A stretch of DNA of 60,000 nt, taken from NCBI RefSeq assembly GCF_963678635.1, contig NC_087065.1, positions 19,979,623 to 20,039,622 of the forward strand. Direction: 5' to 3'. The DNA comes from Symsagittifera roscoffensis (taxonomy: Eukaryota > Xenacoelomorpha > Acoela > Convolutidae). The notes under the pieces were generated by a model. That model saw nothing but the letters and a program-made list of their open reading frames with translations, was not told the DNA's origin and did not search any database. Position 1 is the first letter of the stretch, and each line of letters starts with the position of its first letter. This document shows, one piece after another, positions 22,468 to 32,132 of this stretch. Position numbers and translations under genes: made by a program.

Positions 22468-23196
22468 ATGCAGGAACCGCCACTTGGGACATCACATCTG
22501 ATACTGGGGGACAGCTTGGTCAGAGTGCTCCAAAATTTGAGTACTTCCTGGATCACTACGGTGATGGCGTTTGGAGGCGCAATGATAGCCCAGTTATTTT
22601 GAATGGTGGAGCTGATGAACCCAGGGAGAATCCCTAACGTAATGATCCTAGTAGGGACGTACAACATATCGAGAAGCTCAGATGAGGAAGAGGCGCTATG
22701 GGAGTCAATGATGGTGTGCCTATTTACTACTCTCTGGCAGCGATTCAACTGCGCGGTACTGATTGTCTGCACTGTACCAATGAGCACGAAGATGTTGACA
22801 GCAGCAGGGAAGAGACATAATGAAGAAGCAATCAGGCGGAACAACATCCTGAGGAATCTTGCGAGTCGGAATGCTGGACGGATGATCCTTATGGATATTG
22901 AGCATGAGCTTAGAGCTATGGATCAGGCCAGACTGACTACTGACGGCATCCACTTTGACAGCATCGAGGGACAAGCCTGGTTGAACAGAGTCTTCCAAGA
23001 GTGACTAGATGAAATGGAAGAAGAACTCTTTGACACGGGAGTGCTGAAGAATGAAGAAACGTCGAATAAACCGACAATTTCAACCTTTGTGCCTCCTAAC
23101 CTAGAAACACGTTTGGGAACGGTCCCAGCCGTGACGATCTACAGGTCGCAAAGCTCTAGCGAACCAGGGCAAACAACAGACGTACAAGATCGATCG
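22468..23196 (+). pseudogene. SGNH/GDSL-hydrolase-like domain, copy 1
   Basis: Begins MQEPPLGTSHLILGDSLVR. The GDSL-family blocks are in order: GDSL (block I, nucleophile Ser), FGGA (block II Gly), VGTYNIS (block III, N kept; copy 2 has VGTNNIS), and TTDGIHFDS (block V, D-x-x-H). These enzymes cleave esters of lipids or carbohydrates. Similar domains are known in ORF1 of some CR1/L2 LINEs, but not as a usual part of Ty3-like elements. The frame is continuous but has TGA at 22600 (copy 2: CGG) and at 23002. After about 23090 it turns low-complexity and is cut at 23197 by a LINE. Enzyme activity of the ancestral protein is inferred from the blocks alone. Confidence 0.6.
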
Positions 23197-24089
23197 GGGA
23201 ACTGTTCAATGAGTTTTTATCATCTGTTTATCAGGAAGAAAGGTTTAAATTTACCCCTGCCTCAAATGATGGAAATTGCGATTTTATCTTGACAAACTTT
23301 CGTTTAGCACTAATTATAATGAAGAACTATTGTTAAAGGTACCTGAAAAAAGTAGTCCTGCTGCTGACAACATTCCTTCTTTTATTTTAAAAACAGGTGC
23401 GATTATTATCGCCCTCTTTGCCTTTATTTTCTTTACACCAATAGCTATCTCTCTTACATGGCCCAATTACTGGAAAAGTGCATATATAACGCCTCTGCAT
23501 AAATTGGCATCTAAAGCAGATATCAAAAATTACCGTGCGATTAGCATCTTACCAAGAATTTCGCTCGTAATGGAAAAAATTTTGTACAATCTTGTTTCTG
23601 AAAAAAATTGCCATAAATTCTCTTATTGTCAACATGGCTTTCGATCTCGAAGAAGTACGTTTACGCTGCTGCTTGATTATGTTGATAAGCTCTGTTATTT
23701 TAACGATTTTTGGTGTGAATATTTTGATTTCGAAAAAGCATTCGACAGTGTTTCACAAAACAGATTACTTTTTACAATAGAAATATTTGGCTTCGACAAG
23801 AAATTTGTACTTCTTATTAGTTCATATCTCCCTGATCGCAAGCAACATGTACCTGTTAGCAATGTTCTTTCTTTACCGTGCTCTGTTCCTAGTGGAGTTT
23901 CGCAAGGGAGTATTCTAGGCCCCATTTTACTTTCAATTTTCATAAATGATATGCCAGAGCGAGTTCTCTCTTCGATTTGCTATCTGTTCGCTGATGATTT
24001 AAAATTTCTTCCAATTTCATCTTCGATCAATTTTCAAAAATGCAATTGTTTTGAAGATAGAACGAGAGATCAATAAGGAGTTGTTGGCT

Positions 24090-25260
24090 ATGAGGAAAAA
24101 AGATGAAATAAGTGAGAGTCTCTACACAAGGATGAGGTCTACTGGGGGCAGCACGCCAGGCTTTACGGGTTGGCGAAAATGCATAAAGTGAATACCCCAT
24201 TAAGACCGGTCCTCTCCTTGCCTGGTAGCTCTTATTAAATTTTGAACAAGGTTCTTGCAAAATTCTTCGAGAAAATTGAGGGCGCAAACATCGAAACCAA
24301 CTCACTAGATGCGAGAGAAATCTTAGAGAGCACTAATCTTGAGCCCAATGAAAATTTGATTTCTAGATGCGAAGAGTTTGTACACAAATGTTCCACTGAG
24401 AGAAGCAATAGATATAGCTATGAGAAAACTGTATGAGCAAGATGAACCACCATCAATTGCTACGAAAACCATGAAGAGACTGTTGAACTTGGCAGTTAGT
24501 CAAGTCCATTTCAAGTGCAATGAAACTTGGTATGTTCAGAAAGATGGTTTGGAATTGGGGACATCTCTTGCCGTTATTTTAGCAAATCTTTAGCTGAAGC
24601 AGTACGAAATTGCACTATCGAGGGATATTCCCGAAATGTTTTTGCCAGAGAAAAATCATAACGGAGTATGTCCCGAGTGCAATAAGAAAGTCACGTACAG
24701 GTCAAAAGGTGTCGAATGTGAATGATGTTTGAACTGGTCTCACGTAAAATGCGGTGATATATCAGATGATGAGTATCGAAATATAAGTGAAACCGTCTGG
24801 TACTGTAGAAAATACATCGCAATAAGAGAGAAAAATAAGTCAGTGCATCAAGCTAAGTTATTTCTCCGTTACGTTGACGATATAGTGAGAACAGTGAAGG
24901 GTGATCCTGAAAAAGGGCTGCGGGCTGCAAATTTACTACATCCAAATTTACAGTTCACAATAGAGACACCAAACACAAACGGAAATTTGGCATTTTTGGA
25001 TTTACAAATTAGTATTGACAAAAGCAGGAAAATTAGCTGTGGGTGGCATCAAAAACCAACAGATACAGGTACCATACTAAATTTTAGAAGCTGCTCCCCC
25101 TTCAGTACAAGAGGAGTGTGGTTGAAGGAACTGTTCACCGGGTTTTCCGCAGTACGTCAACATGGGAAGAGTATGATAAAGCTATGAAAATCAACCGTGA
25201 GCAGTGGTTGGATAACCAATATCCGGAAAGTCCATTTCAAGTGCAATGAAATGGACTTTC
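24090..25260 (+). pseudogene. Penelope-like reverse transcriptase with an internal PHD-type zinc finger
   Basis: From 24378 one frame runs to 25187 with two internal stops (TAG 24591, TGA near 24723). Before that, homology is spread over other frames. Order: SLYTNVPLREAIDI (RT A-like block), LELGTSLAVILANL (B block), then CPECNKKVTYRSKGVECE and CLNWSHVKC, ISETVWYC, then FLRYVDDIVRTVKG (C block, catalytic DD) and GNLAFLDLQI. The Cys/His spacing C2-C2-HX2C-WYC is that of a PHD finger; the last Cys appears lost (RKY). PHD fingers commonly bind histone tails, so a role in choosing chromatin targets is possible but inferred. The finger lies between RT blocks B and C, an unusual place. Confidence 0.72.
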
Positions 25261-25262
25261 CG
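25224..25262. repeat. Perfect 16-bp inverted repeat (hairpin)
   Basis: CGGAAAGTCCATTTCA and its exact reverse complement are separated by a 7-nt loop (AGTGCAA). The left half plus loop (GTCCATTTCAAGTGCAATGAA) also occurs in the RT frame near 24500, where it encodes VHFKCNE. The hairpin therefore looks like a local template-switch or copy-back product. Confidence 0.85.
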
Positions 25263-25479
25263 AAAACGTTAACATCCCATGCCCTTGAAAAGATCATCAG
25301 CGAGGGCAAAAACAAAAAGAACATGGCTGAGAAAAAGAAGCCCTGTGATTATAGCAGTGATTCACCACCCATCTTGATGGTCCAATATAGGGGAAATCAC
25401 AGTCAGACATTTGCAAAAAAAAGTGCTCAATATCACCAATGCGCTGATAATATTGACGACGAGGAAAATAAAAACTTGT

Positions 25480-25815
25480 ATGCCTTCTCTAAAAACCTCC
25501 TTTTCCAGTGAACTGAAATCAAAAGTGGTGTACAGACTTGAAGGTTGTGGATGCAAATCCAATTATGTTAGCCAGACGGTTGGACATCTCACCACAAGGA
25601 TTGATGAACACCGAAAAGAGGATACCCCAATTGGACAGCATATAAGGCAGTGTGGTAGTGAGAGTGGTAAGTCTGAGTTTAAATGGAAAATAATCGACCA
25701 GGCGTCCAGCAGCATCAAAAGACTTACATTAGAGGCGCTGCACTTTAGGAAAGGGAGACCGGCAATTAACACGCGCGACGAGTTTAGAAGTAGGGAGCTG
25801 ACACTAAGGCTTTAG
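25480..25815 (+). pseudogene. GIY-YIG endonuclease domain of the Penelope-like element
   Basis: In another frame than the RT: KVVYRLEGCGCKSNYVSQT, then LTTRIDEHRK, IGQHIRQCG, WKIIDQASS and LTLEALHFRKGRPAINTRDE, ending at a TAG at 25813. This is the layout of the GIY-YIG domain of Penelope-like elements: a V-Y pair, a CxC, the second Y, catalytic R in TRIDEH, and E in LEA. The usual YIG is YVS here. The domain nicks DNA to prime integration. A frameshift separates it from the RT frame near 25400. Confidence 0.8.
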
Positions 25816-26099
25816 TTCCAGAATCGAAAAATTCTGGCTAAAACAACAAAATTATGAAACAGCTTACATGTTAGCATGATAATTAGCAACAAAACAAAAA
25901 TTTGAAAACAAAAAAGGTGAGAAATCTCAGAAATTTGTGACGAAATGTTTAAAATTGTTACATAATAGTTATTAAATAATTTCAGTGATATTTGTAAAGT
26001 TTTGATTGGTTAAATATTTAAAACTTTGAAATAAAGATGTGTATGACATTTTGTATGATCTTTGATCATTTTGTACAGATAGTTTAGAATTTGTAAAAT

Positions 26100-26130
26100 C
26101 TGAAGATGCACAAGAATGTGCGAAAACGTT
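26100..26130 (+). ncRNA. Hammerhead-ribozyme-like motif near the Penelope 3' end
   Basis: CTGAAGA, then an unpaired T, the stem GCAC/GTGC around an AAGAAT loop, then GAAA and ACGTT. This matches the hammerhead core CUGANGA-stem II-GAAA. Penelope-like elements are known to carry minimal hammerheads in such positions. Stem III (ACGTT against AACG near 26149) and stem I are weak, and the extra T is non-canonical, so cleavage is doubtful in this copy. Confidence 0.45.
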
Positions 26131-27021
26131 TGTTTGAATTTACAATTTTAACGCGTTCTCAAGATATTGATAACGTTTATCAATGATCTGTCGAAATTGG
26201 TCCATCCAGATAAAACAAAACTTATTTGCAACAAGCCACACGAGTATTTTTTTTACAGTCTAGTTATTGAACGTGTACCTTCTATAAAAGACCTTGGCTT
26301 ATTTTTAACACCAAATCCCTTCTGGACCGAAAACGTTAACATGAAATCTGGTAAAGATCTGCGTTGCTTCTTCAGTTTAAAACGCAACATCCCATGTAAC
26401 ACTCCATTGATAAGAAAGTTTCAACTCTATATATCGTGTATCACTAGTACTCTTCTTTTAATTCATGCATATGGCAAACAAACATTGCTTCTCTCCGAAA
26501 GCTGGAAAATGTACAACGCAAAGCAATAAAGTGGATATGTGGATTAAATGAATACAAGGTATCTATTACGTCTATTAAATTTTTAACTATCTGCTATCAG
26601 CTTATCTACTCGGATCTTGTTTTATTCTGCAACATCTTACAAAACAATTACGATATCAAAATTGAGGATTATGTAAATTTTTTTTCCTAGACCTGGCAGT
26701 CACGCTGCACACAGGACTTTGTTCAATGTTCCGAAAGTGTGCAAAACTTCAACATGGGGACATATTTTATACGGACAACTGCTAATGCCAACATCGTGTC
26801 AGCAAAATATGGGATTGAACTTCGCCTGGAGAAACCCGCCAGTGCAAAGAGAAAACTCCGTGAATTCTTTTTAAACTTATCAATATCAGATTTCAACCCT
26901 GAAAAGTTATGTACCTTTTTTATCAATTGTCGCTGGTTAACCTGTAGCTCTTAATGCTAATACTTGTATTTCTGCTGCCTATATAAGGAATAAAGTCTAT
27001 TATTTTTATGATTATTATGAT

Positions 27022-27057
27022 TAGTAGTAGTAGTAGTAGTAGTAGTAATAGTAGTAA

Positions 27058-27122
<65 letters not shown>

Positions 27123-27131
27123 CTAGTAGTA
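27022..27131. repeat. (TAG)n microsatellite
   Basis: About 110 bp of TAG repeat with a few TAA and TAC variants, at the inner end of the right inverted-repeat arm. A short (CTA)n is at the matching place in the left arm (12428-12445). Confidence 0.95.
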
Positions 27132-28607
27132 CAAAGGATCTCGGGAAGAAAATTGAAACAGATTTTTAACCATTTTTGGCTTCCGGATATGTGCTGAATT
27201 GAAATAAATAACATCAAAATTCGTTTTCAGATACTGAGAAGCCAGGAGTTGAGGGAAAAGGATGATCCATGTCCGATGGATATGATGATTTTTATCTACT
27301 GAACAAAAACAATAGTATTATAATAAATAAGTAGTAGCACTGTTTTTAGGAGTGACCTCGTGGTCCAGGGATACTGAGACCCAGCCATGAGCTCACTGTT
27401 TTGCATGTAACTAAGTTAATCTGCGCGTTCTGGCCGATAGTCCAAAACAGTAATGACTTTGTTGACCCGATGTTAAAGGACCACACATAGAACTGGTTTT
27501 GACAGAGACGATTAAAAGCATATGAAGCTGTGTTTAGACTCTAACCAGTTGTTTCATAACCTAGCTTCATTTTCCGTCGCTATGTTCTTGCCGGCGAATG
27601 TTACATAAGGCAACTGACTCTTAGCCATTTTGTTGATCGGCTTTGCCTCTGTGCATTTAATCCAGGTGATTTTTTTTCTGGTGCCTGTAATTGTCTTGGT
27701 ACTGGGCTATGAAGTCTGCTTCATTTATGACTCCATGGCCGCTTGATTTAAGCCGCATGGCCTAACTCTGCTTCATTTTAGCTGAACGTTCCTTCAGCTC
27801 TGTCTGTCGCACCACTGCTAATCACTTGATAAAGAACTCTTCTTTTCTCGGAAAATACTTTTAAAAATACCCTGGTCATCAAGGCATAAACCGGGGCTTC
27901 CAATCTGGTATGCAAAAATACCAAGAATCTCTTGAAACGAGTTGACATAGAGGAAGTCCTTTATATGAAACAGACATCATATCGAATAATAGATTGCTCA
28001 GACTAGAGTCCCCGCTGATTCAATTAGCCGAAACAGATAAATTAGAATATTAGCTTACATTTTCAGCTTAAGAAATAAACTCAGTGTACAAACATTTCAA
28101 ATATATGAGTAAACATATGGTTTATGGCGTTCGGTGATTGATTGCAGTTGTGAGAGTAAGTGTCTTGTAATCGAGAACTTTTTCCGGTAAAAAACTTATC
28201 CTACAACAGGTCTGTGCTTCGGCAAACAATGAATGGTCGGACTTTCTCGAAAACTACTCAGAGTATCGAGAACTACTCAGGAGAAGGGGAGAGGTTTGAC
28301 CTATATGTTTTTGTCGTTCTCCAAAACTACCCTCCCAAATCTTAGATTTTAAGTTCAATGGGTCGAACGGTGTGAGAAGCTTCCCTGCATTAGCGGCTAC
28401 GCTCAGTTTTTAAGCCAAAAAGTTGTGGCCCTCGGAGTCCGTCAAGTATTCAATTTTTCTACCGTTTTTTGAATCTTTTACTTTTCTGTAAAACTTTTCT
28501 CCCAAATCTAAGATTTGCTTTAATCGGATTAACCGATTGTTGAAAGTTCCATTGCATAATCGATCCGTTTGTTTTTCAACAAACTACTGGCCCTCGAAAA
28601 AATCAAT
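27105..28607 (+). repeat. Right arm of the large inverted repeat
   Basis: Order: the 3' part of an LTR (about 27140-27605, ending CGAATGTTACA), about 530 bp of unrecognised sequence, then ~165-bp satellite units to 28607. It is the reverse complement of 12445-12231 plus 6196-4900. The two arms share sequence beyond the LTR end, so they are a segmental inverted copy rather than two independent LTR insertions. The right edge is a sharp junction with integrase coding sequence at 28608. Confidence 0.8.
28140..28607 (+). repeat. ~165-bp satellite units, plus orientation
   Basis: Contains GAGAAGCTTCCCTGCATTAG (near 28374), GTGGCCCTCGGAGTCCGTC and two CTCCCAAATCT phrases. At least two full units and part of a third are present, the reverse of those at 4900-5390. 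Confidence 0.75.
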
Positions 28608-28990
28608 ACCTTCCACAGGTGATGGGAGCTTATAACAGCACGCAACATTCCACCACCGGAGTTAGTCCACACATGATGCTAACCGGACACGAGAAGTCTT
28701 TGCCACTGACTTTCTTCTATCCAGAGTATGAGAGTAAGAAAACGTCCTCACAGGTCTATGTAAGGGATGTGATTAGACGTCGTCAAGAGTTAAGCGACTT
28801 GTGTAGACGAAATACTCAGCAGGCACAGGCAAAGCAGAGGAAAAAATTCGACAAGAAATCAGCTTGTGCAAAATCTTACTCGGTAGGAGACTACTAATGG
28901 GTATTTCAGATTGTTATACCACCGAAAGGAACGAAAAAGCTCCTAAAAAGTGGAGGGGACTTTTCATGATTACGGAAGATTACGAGACCC
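28608..28990 (+). pseudogene. Integrase C-terminal end, Ty3/gypsy-like
   Basis: The frame reads MMGAYNSTQHSTTGVSPHMM and LTGHEKSLPLTFFYPEYES, then RKKFDKKSACAKSYSVGDY, a stop (TAA, 28895), WVFQIVIPP and KKWRGLFMI. This is the end of the integrase core (Y-x-S/T-x-H-x-x-T-G-x-S-P) followed by the C-terminal domain (the Y/F-D then GD-x-V-W block and the KW-x-GP block, here GL). The catalytic DDE part is missing because satellite joins at 28607. Its place upstream of the macro-like ORF gives the gene order of the family. Confidence 0.82.
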
Positions 28991-29027
28991 TAACGAGCGA
29001 GACCCTAAGTAACCGGACATAGGGAGG

Positions 29028-29522
29028 GTAGTTGAGTCATATTTTAACTTACCAAATGAATTTTCAAGTAGCATAATACCAACAGATAGCGATTTCATAC
29101 TCGCAAATAGAACATGTGCGATAGCGATCACAGCAGACATGAGTTTTAAGACAGCGTTAGCAGCGGATTTTAAAAGAGAATATAAAAACTTAGAATTCCT
29201 TTGGAAGCAGAGGCCAGGAAAAGGAGGCGTAGCAGCTTTGCCTCCGGCGGTGTCATAGATACCGGGAAAGTAATTATGCTTCTCGGTGACGAGGGCGACG
29301 GAGAAGCGGCACGTGGACCGAGAAAACCTAGTCTTGTCCTTGACGAGATTGAGAGACTTCCTCGTGGAAAGGGAGATGAAGGAGCTTTCGCTTCCATTGT
29401 ACGATCCGAACAGAAAACGACTGCATCCACGGGAGCTCTACGCACTGATACACGTAATCATCTCTGATACCAATATACAAGTTTACTTACATAAGAAATA
29501 TTATTTAAGTATAGGTTGAGTT
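29028..29522 (+). pseudogene. Macro-domain-like ORF downstream of integrase
   Basis: One frame from about 29028 to TGA at 29517, with two stops (29256, 29274). It reads DFILANRTCAIAITADMSF, ALAADFKREYKNLEFLWK, GKGGVAALPP, CFSVTRATEKR, LSLTRLRDFLVEREMKELSL and HVIISDTNIQVYLH. The order matches the fold of ADP-ribose-binding macro domains: a first strand, ADM(G) then AADFK helix, K-G-G-V strand, a strand with V-T-R, a long helix, the E-L-S-L-P strand, then D-T-N-I-x-V. The segment after LSLP (YDPNRKRLHPREL) replaces the G-x-G-x-D-type loop of catalytic OARD1-like members, so hydrolase activity is uncertain. An ATG at 29139 is possible, but homology starts earlier. This is recognition by eye; a profile search would settle it. 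Confidence 0.5.
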
Positions 29523-29910
29523 TAGGTGGCATACAGGGGGAGGGGGTCATACTAAATGTGTGTTGTGTGTGATATGTGTGTTATTTTATGTTATGTGTTA
29601 TGTTATTAAGGTTCTGGGTAAGAAGGAGTTAGTGACCATGAACAACTGAATGACAATCTTAAGAATAGATCCAAAGTTTGGACTGTCCAATCTTAGGTCG
29701 AATTCCAAAATTTTAGAAACGGATTGATTTTAATAAATTTTACGATCAAAACTTTTTTATATGACTGTTTTGAATAATTTTTAACAAGAAATTAGTGTAA
29801 AACCGGCAAGTGTGATATTCGTGACATCTTTTCTAGATCCTGATTGATCGTTTAATTACTCACTTGAGTTCAAATCATTGAATCAATAACAGAATCAAAC
29901 CTGAAAGAGA
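29523..29910 (+). other. Non-coding spacer in the LTR element
   Basis: Contains a G-rich stretch (GGGGGAGGGGG near 29536) and a GT-rich tract (29558-29605), then AT-rich sequence. No coding is evident. It could hold a splice or internal promoter signal for the next ORF, but none is clear. Confidence 0.4.
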
Positions 29911-31090
29911 ATGGATAATTTCAACTTCGACAAACTGATGGATCTGGCAGAGGCATATGTATGACAGATGGTAGATGCGATCTATCGGAGGCTAATGGAT
30001 CGAGATTTCGCTCTGGAGGACCCAGAGGTAGTCATGTTGCTGACCGCCTTAATAAACATCTTGGGACATGATAACCGTGGGGAATGCCCCACGGAAGTCT
30101 TATTGATGGCAGCATATGGAGAAAGGAGAAAACTAGACCGCCCGAATATGAGAGTTACGAGGTGGAGAAACGGGGCTCTCTCAGGGAGTGACTTGGCGAA
30201 TGAGCCTGGATTGGGAAGTTCGAGGACCTACCAGCCAGGTGAGATGCCTTTGCCCATCAAGCCTAAGCCTGGACTGAGAAGGATGCATCAGAAAATGAAC
30301 AGCGAGGCTGCCTCGTCTAGTTCACATCTGAGAGCAGCTGTGCCACCAAAGAGGGCGAGAGTAGAAGAGGAGGTTCAAATGAACGAGATCATGCAAGATC
30401 TCAATGGGACGACAGAAGAACTAGAGAAGACTAGAAGGGAGCTGGACGAGATTACCAAGACCATGCTCAATATAGAAGATGGAGACATGTGGAAGAAATT
30501 GTTTGAAGACTGCAACAAGAAGCAGGGTGAAGAAATAGAGCGCTTGAGGCGAGAACACAAGCAGCGATCGGAGCGTCTGTCGTTAACGACAGCCGTAGAA
30601 AAAGTGTTACCTGCAAGGGATATTCCTCGTGGGCAGTCCCCGGTGGAATTCTTGACGCCTCGAGAAATGAGTCAGACTATAGAAACGCGACTCCCACCTG
30701 CAACTGGTCGAGTGATAAACCCGGATCCGAGTGACACCTTAGGCGACCCAGTCGTGGAGCAAACGGTGAGGAAGCTGATAGAGACAGCAGGACAATTGGT
30801 TGCCAATAGGAATGCGCCAGGTTCCGGGGTGACTGCACCCTATGGAATAATCGATGACACAGGCTGAGTACAACTCTCCCAAGACTTGATGACCAGAGAG
30901 GGAGTTAGCAATGCAACGTCATCAACAAGGAGCTCTGGGTCCCAGAAAGAAAGATACGAGAGATGCCGGCGAAAAAAGTGTCCGGAGTAATTGACGTGCA
31001 AAAGAACAACCAGTTGAAGTATAGCTTCACAGAGTTCCGGATAAGGATCCGAGAGCCTGCTTCAATCGATCGACTTGGAGCCCAGCAGTA
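29911..31090 (+). pseudogene. Coiled-coil accessory ORF, copy 2
   Basis: Starts MDNFNFDKLMDLAEAYV at 29911, with an internal TGA at 29962, and stays open in the same frame to TGA at 30865. The N-terminal ~100 residues look globular (ALEDPEVVMLLTALINI). A Pro-rich part follows, then a strong coiled coil (EELEKTRRELDEITKTM to EEIERLRREHKQRSERL), and the PRGQSPVEFLTPREM and DPVVEQTVRKLIETAGQLV regions also seen in copy 1 (21631-22465). Remnants continue to about 31090 in shifted frames. It gives the complete N-terminus missing from copy 1. No family is recognised. Its place between the macro-like and SGNH-like parts is conserved in the two copies where both can be seen. Confidence 0.55.
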
Positions 31091-31093
31091 AAC

Positions 31094-32132
31094 ATGCAGG
31101 AACCGCCACTTGGGACATCACATCTGATACTGGGGGACAGCTTTGTGAGAAAGCTCCAAAACTTGGATCACTTCCTGGATCACTACGGTGATGACGTTTG
31201 GAGGCGCAACGATAGCCCAGATATTTCGGATGGTGGAGCTGATGAACCCAGGGAGAATCCCTAACGTAAAGATCCTAGTAGGGACGAATAACATATCGAG
31301 AAGCTCAGATGAGGAAGAGGCACTATGGGAGTCAATGATGGTGTGCCTATTTACTACTCTCTGGCAGAGATTCAACTGCGCGGTACAGACCGTCTGCACT
31401 GTACCAATGAGCACGAAGATGTTGACAGCAACAGGGAGAAGACACAACGAAGGAGCAATCAGGTGGAACAACATCCTAAGGAATCTTGCGAGTCGGAATG
31501 CTGGACGGATGATCCTTATGGATATTGAGCACGAGCTGAGAGCTATGGATCAGGCCAGAGACGACGAGCACCAGGAGCTCTCTGATGTGGTCGAGGCCCA
31601 TACCCTCTCCCTGGCACATATACAAGGATGATCTGATGAAACTGAACCTTCAGACGGTGAGCTTGCAGCGGATGCCATGATGATGTTGAACGGAGCGGGA
31701 TTGTCTGTCAACGGACTGTACTCAATAACGGTCGTGGACTGGTTAATAGCCGCTGGCATAAACTTCAGCTCTACAACCGCCTTGAGTTTTGCCGATTTAG
31801 AGGGACTGCCCTCGAACAAAACAATTGGTCCAGTGAATGCAGGACCGTTACAGGACGTAAAACTGAATCATGGCGAAGGAAATCGAGAAGAAAGACCTGG
31901 AAGATTCCTGACGACGAGCGCACCAATTGGACAATATGTAAAGATGTTCAGTCAAGTGAAAGCAACCCCAGGCCCCGTGAAAGAAAGAGCGTACCCGAAA
32001 TAAGTGAATCAAGAAGGTGATGTTCAGAGATACGGTGGGTTGAAGGCGATAAAGAACGATGATACCATCTTTGCTGCATATGACAAGGCAGAATTGAGGA
32101 AGGCCAAGATTATGATATTGCGAGTTCAGTAA
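31094..32132 (+). pseudogene. SGNH/GDSL-hydrolase-like domain, copy 2, with C-terminal extension
   Basis: Starts MQEPPLGTSHLILGDSFVR (31094). One extra base near 31160 shifts to the frame of FGGATIAQIFRMVEL and VGTNNISRSS, which then runs to 32132 with TGA (31629), TAA (32001) and TAA (32130). Compared with copy 1, the block V segment (TTDGIHFDS) has been deleted after RAMDQAR. The frame instead goes on to VDWLIAAGINFSSTTALSF and KAIKNDDTIFAAYDKAE. The two copies complement each other: copy 1 keeps the catalytic blocks and copy 2 keeps the extension. The function of the extension is unknown. Confidence 0.55.

Larger units (their letters stand above)
24060..26160 (+). mobile_element. Penelope-like element (RT with GIY-YIG), 5'-truncated
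   Basis: Inserted in the LINE and flanked by the 6-bp duplication AAGATA (24054-24059 and 26161-26166). The LINE frame reads through cleanly if the insert and one copy are removed. It encodes a Penelope-type RT without the AP endonuclease of LINEs (FYGLAKMHK-type phrase near 24165 in a shifted frame, DAKSLYTNVPL, LELGTSLAVILANL, FLRYVDDIV) followed by a GIY-YIG nuclease. About 350 bp of AT-rich 3' UTR follow, with a hammerhead-like motif near the end. The 5' part of the RT is missing and several stops and frameshifts are present, so it is dead. Confidence 0.85.
23197..27020 (+). mobile_element. 5'-truncated CR1/Jockey-like LINE, split by a Penelope-like element
   Basis: The left part (23197-24059) encodes RT: FNEFLSSVYQE, NYRAISILPRISLVMEKI, CQHGFRSRRST, EYFDFEKAFDSV, GVSQGSILGPILLS and YLFADDLKFLP. 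The right part (26161-27020) resumes with HPDKTKLICNKPHEYFF and DLGLFLTPN, the thumb and C-terminal region. It ends with an AATAAA (26989-26994) and a T-rich 3' UTR before a (TAG)n run. ORF1 and endonuclease are absent (5' truncation). Frame breaks are few on the left and several on the right. It interrupts the SGNH-like ORF on the left. The right flank is LTR-derived sequence rather than the same ORF, so the target was already rearranged. Confidence 0.85.

Noticed and set aside
4900-28607. Terminal inverted repeats of a Polinton/Maverick
   Set aside because: No protein-primed polymerase, integrase in the right place, or capsid genes between the arms; the arms contain LTR ends and satellite, and no target duplication is seen.
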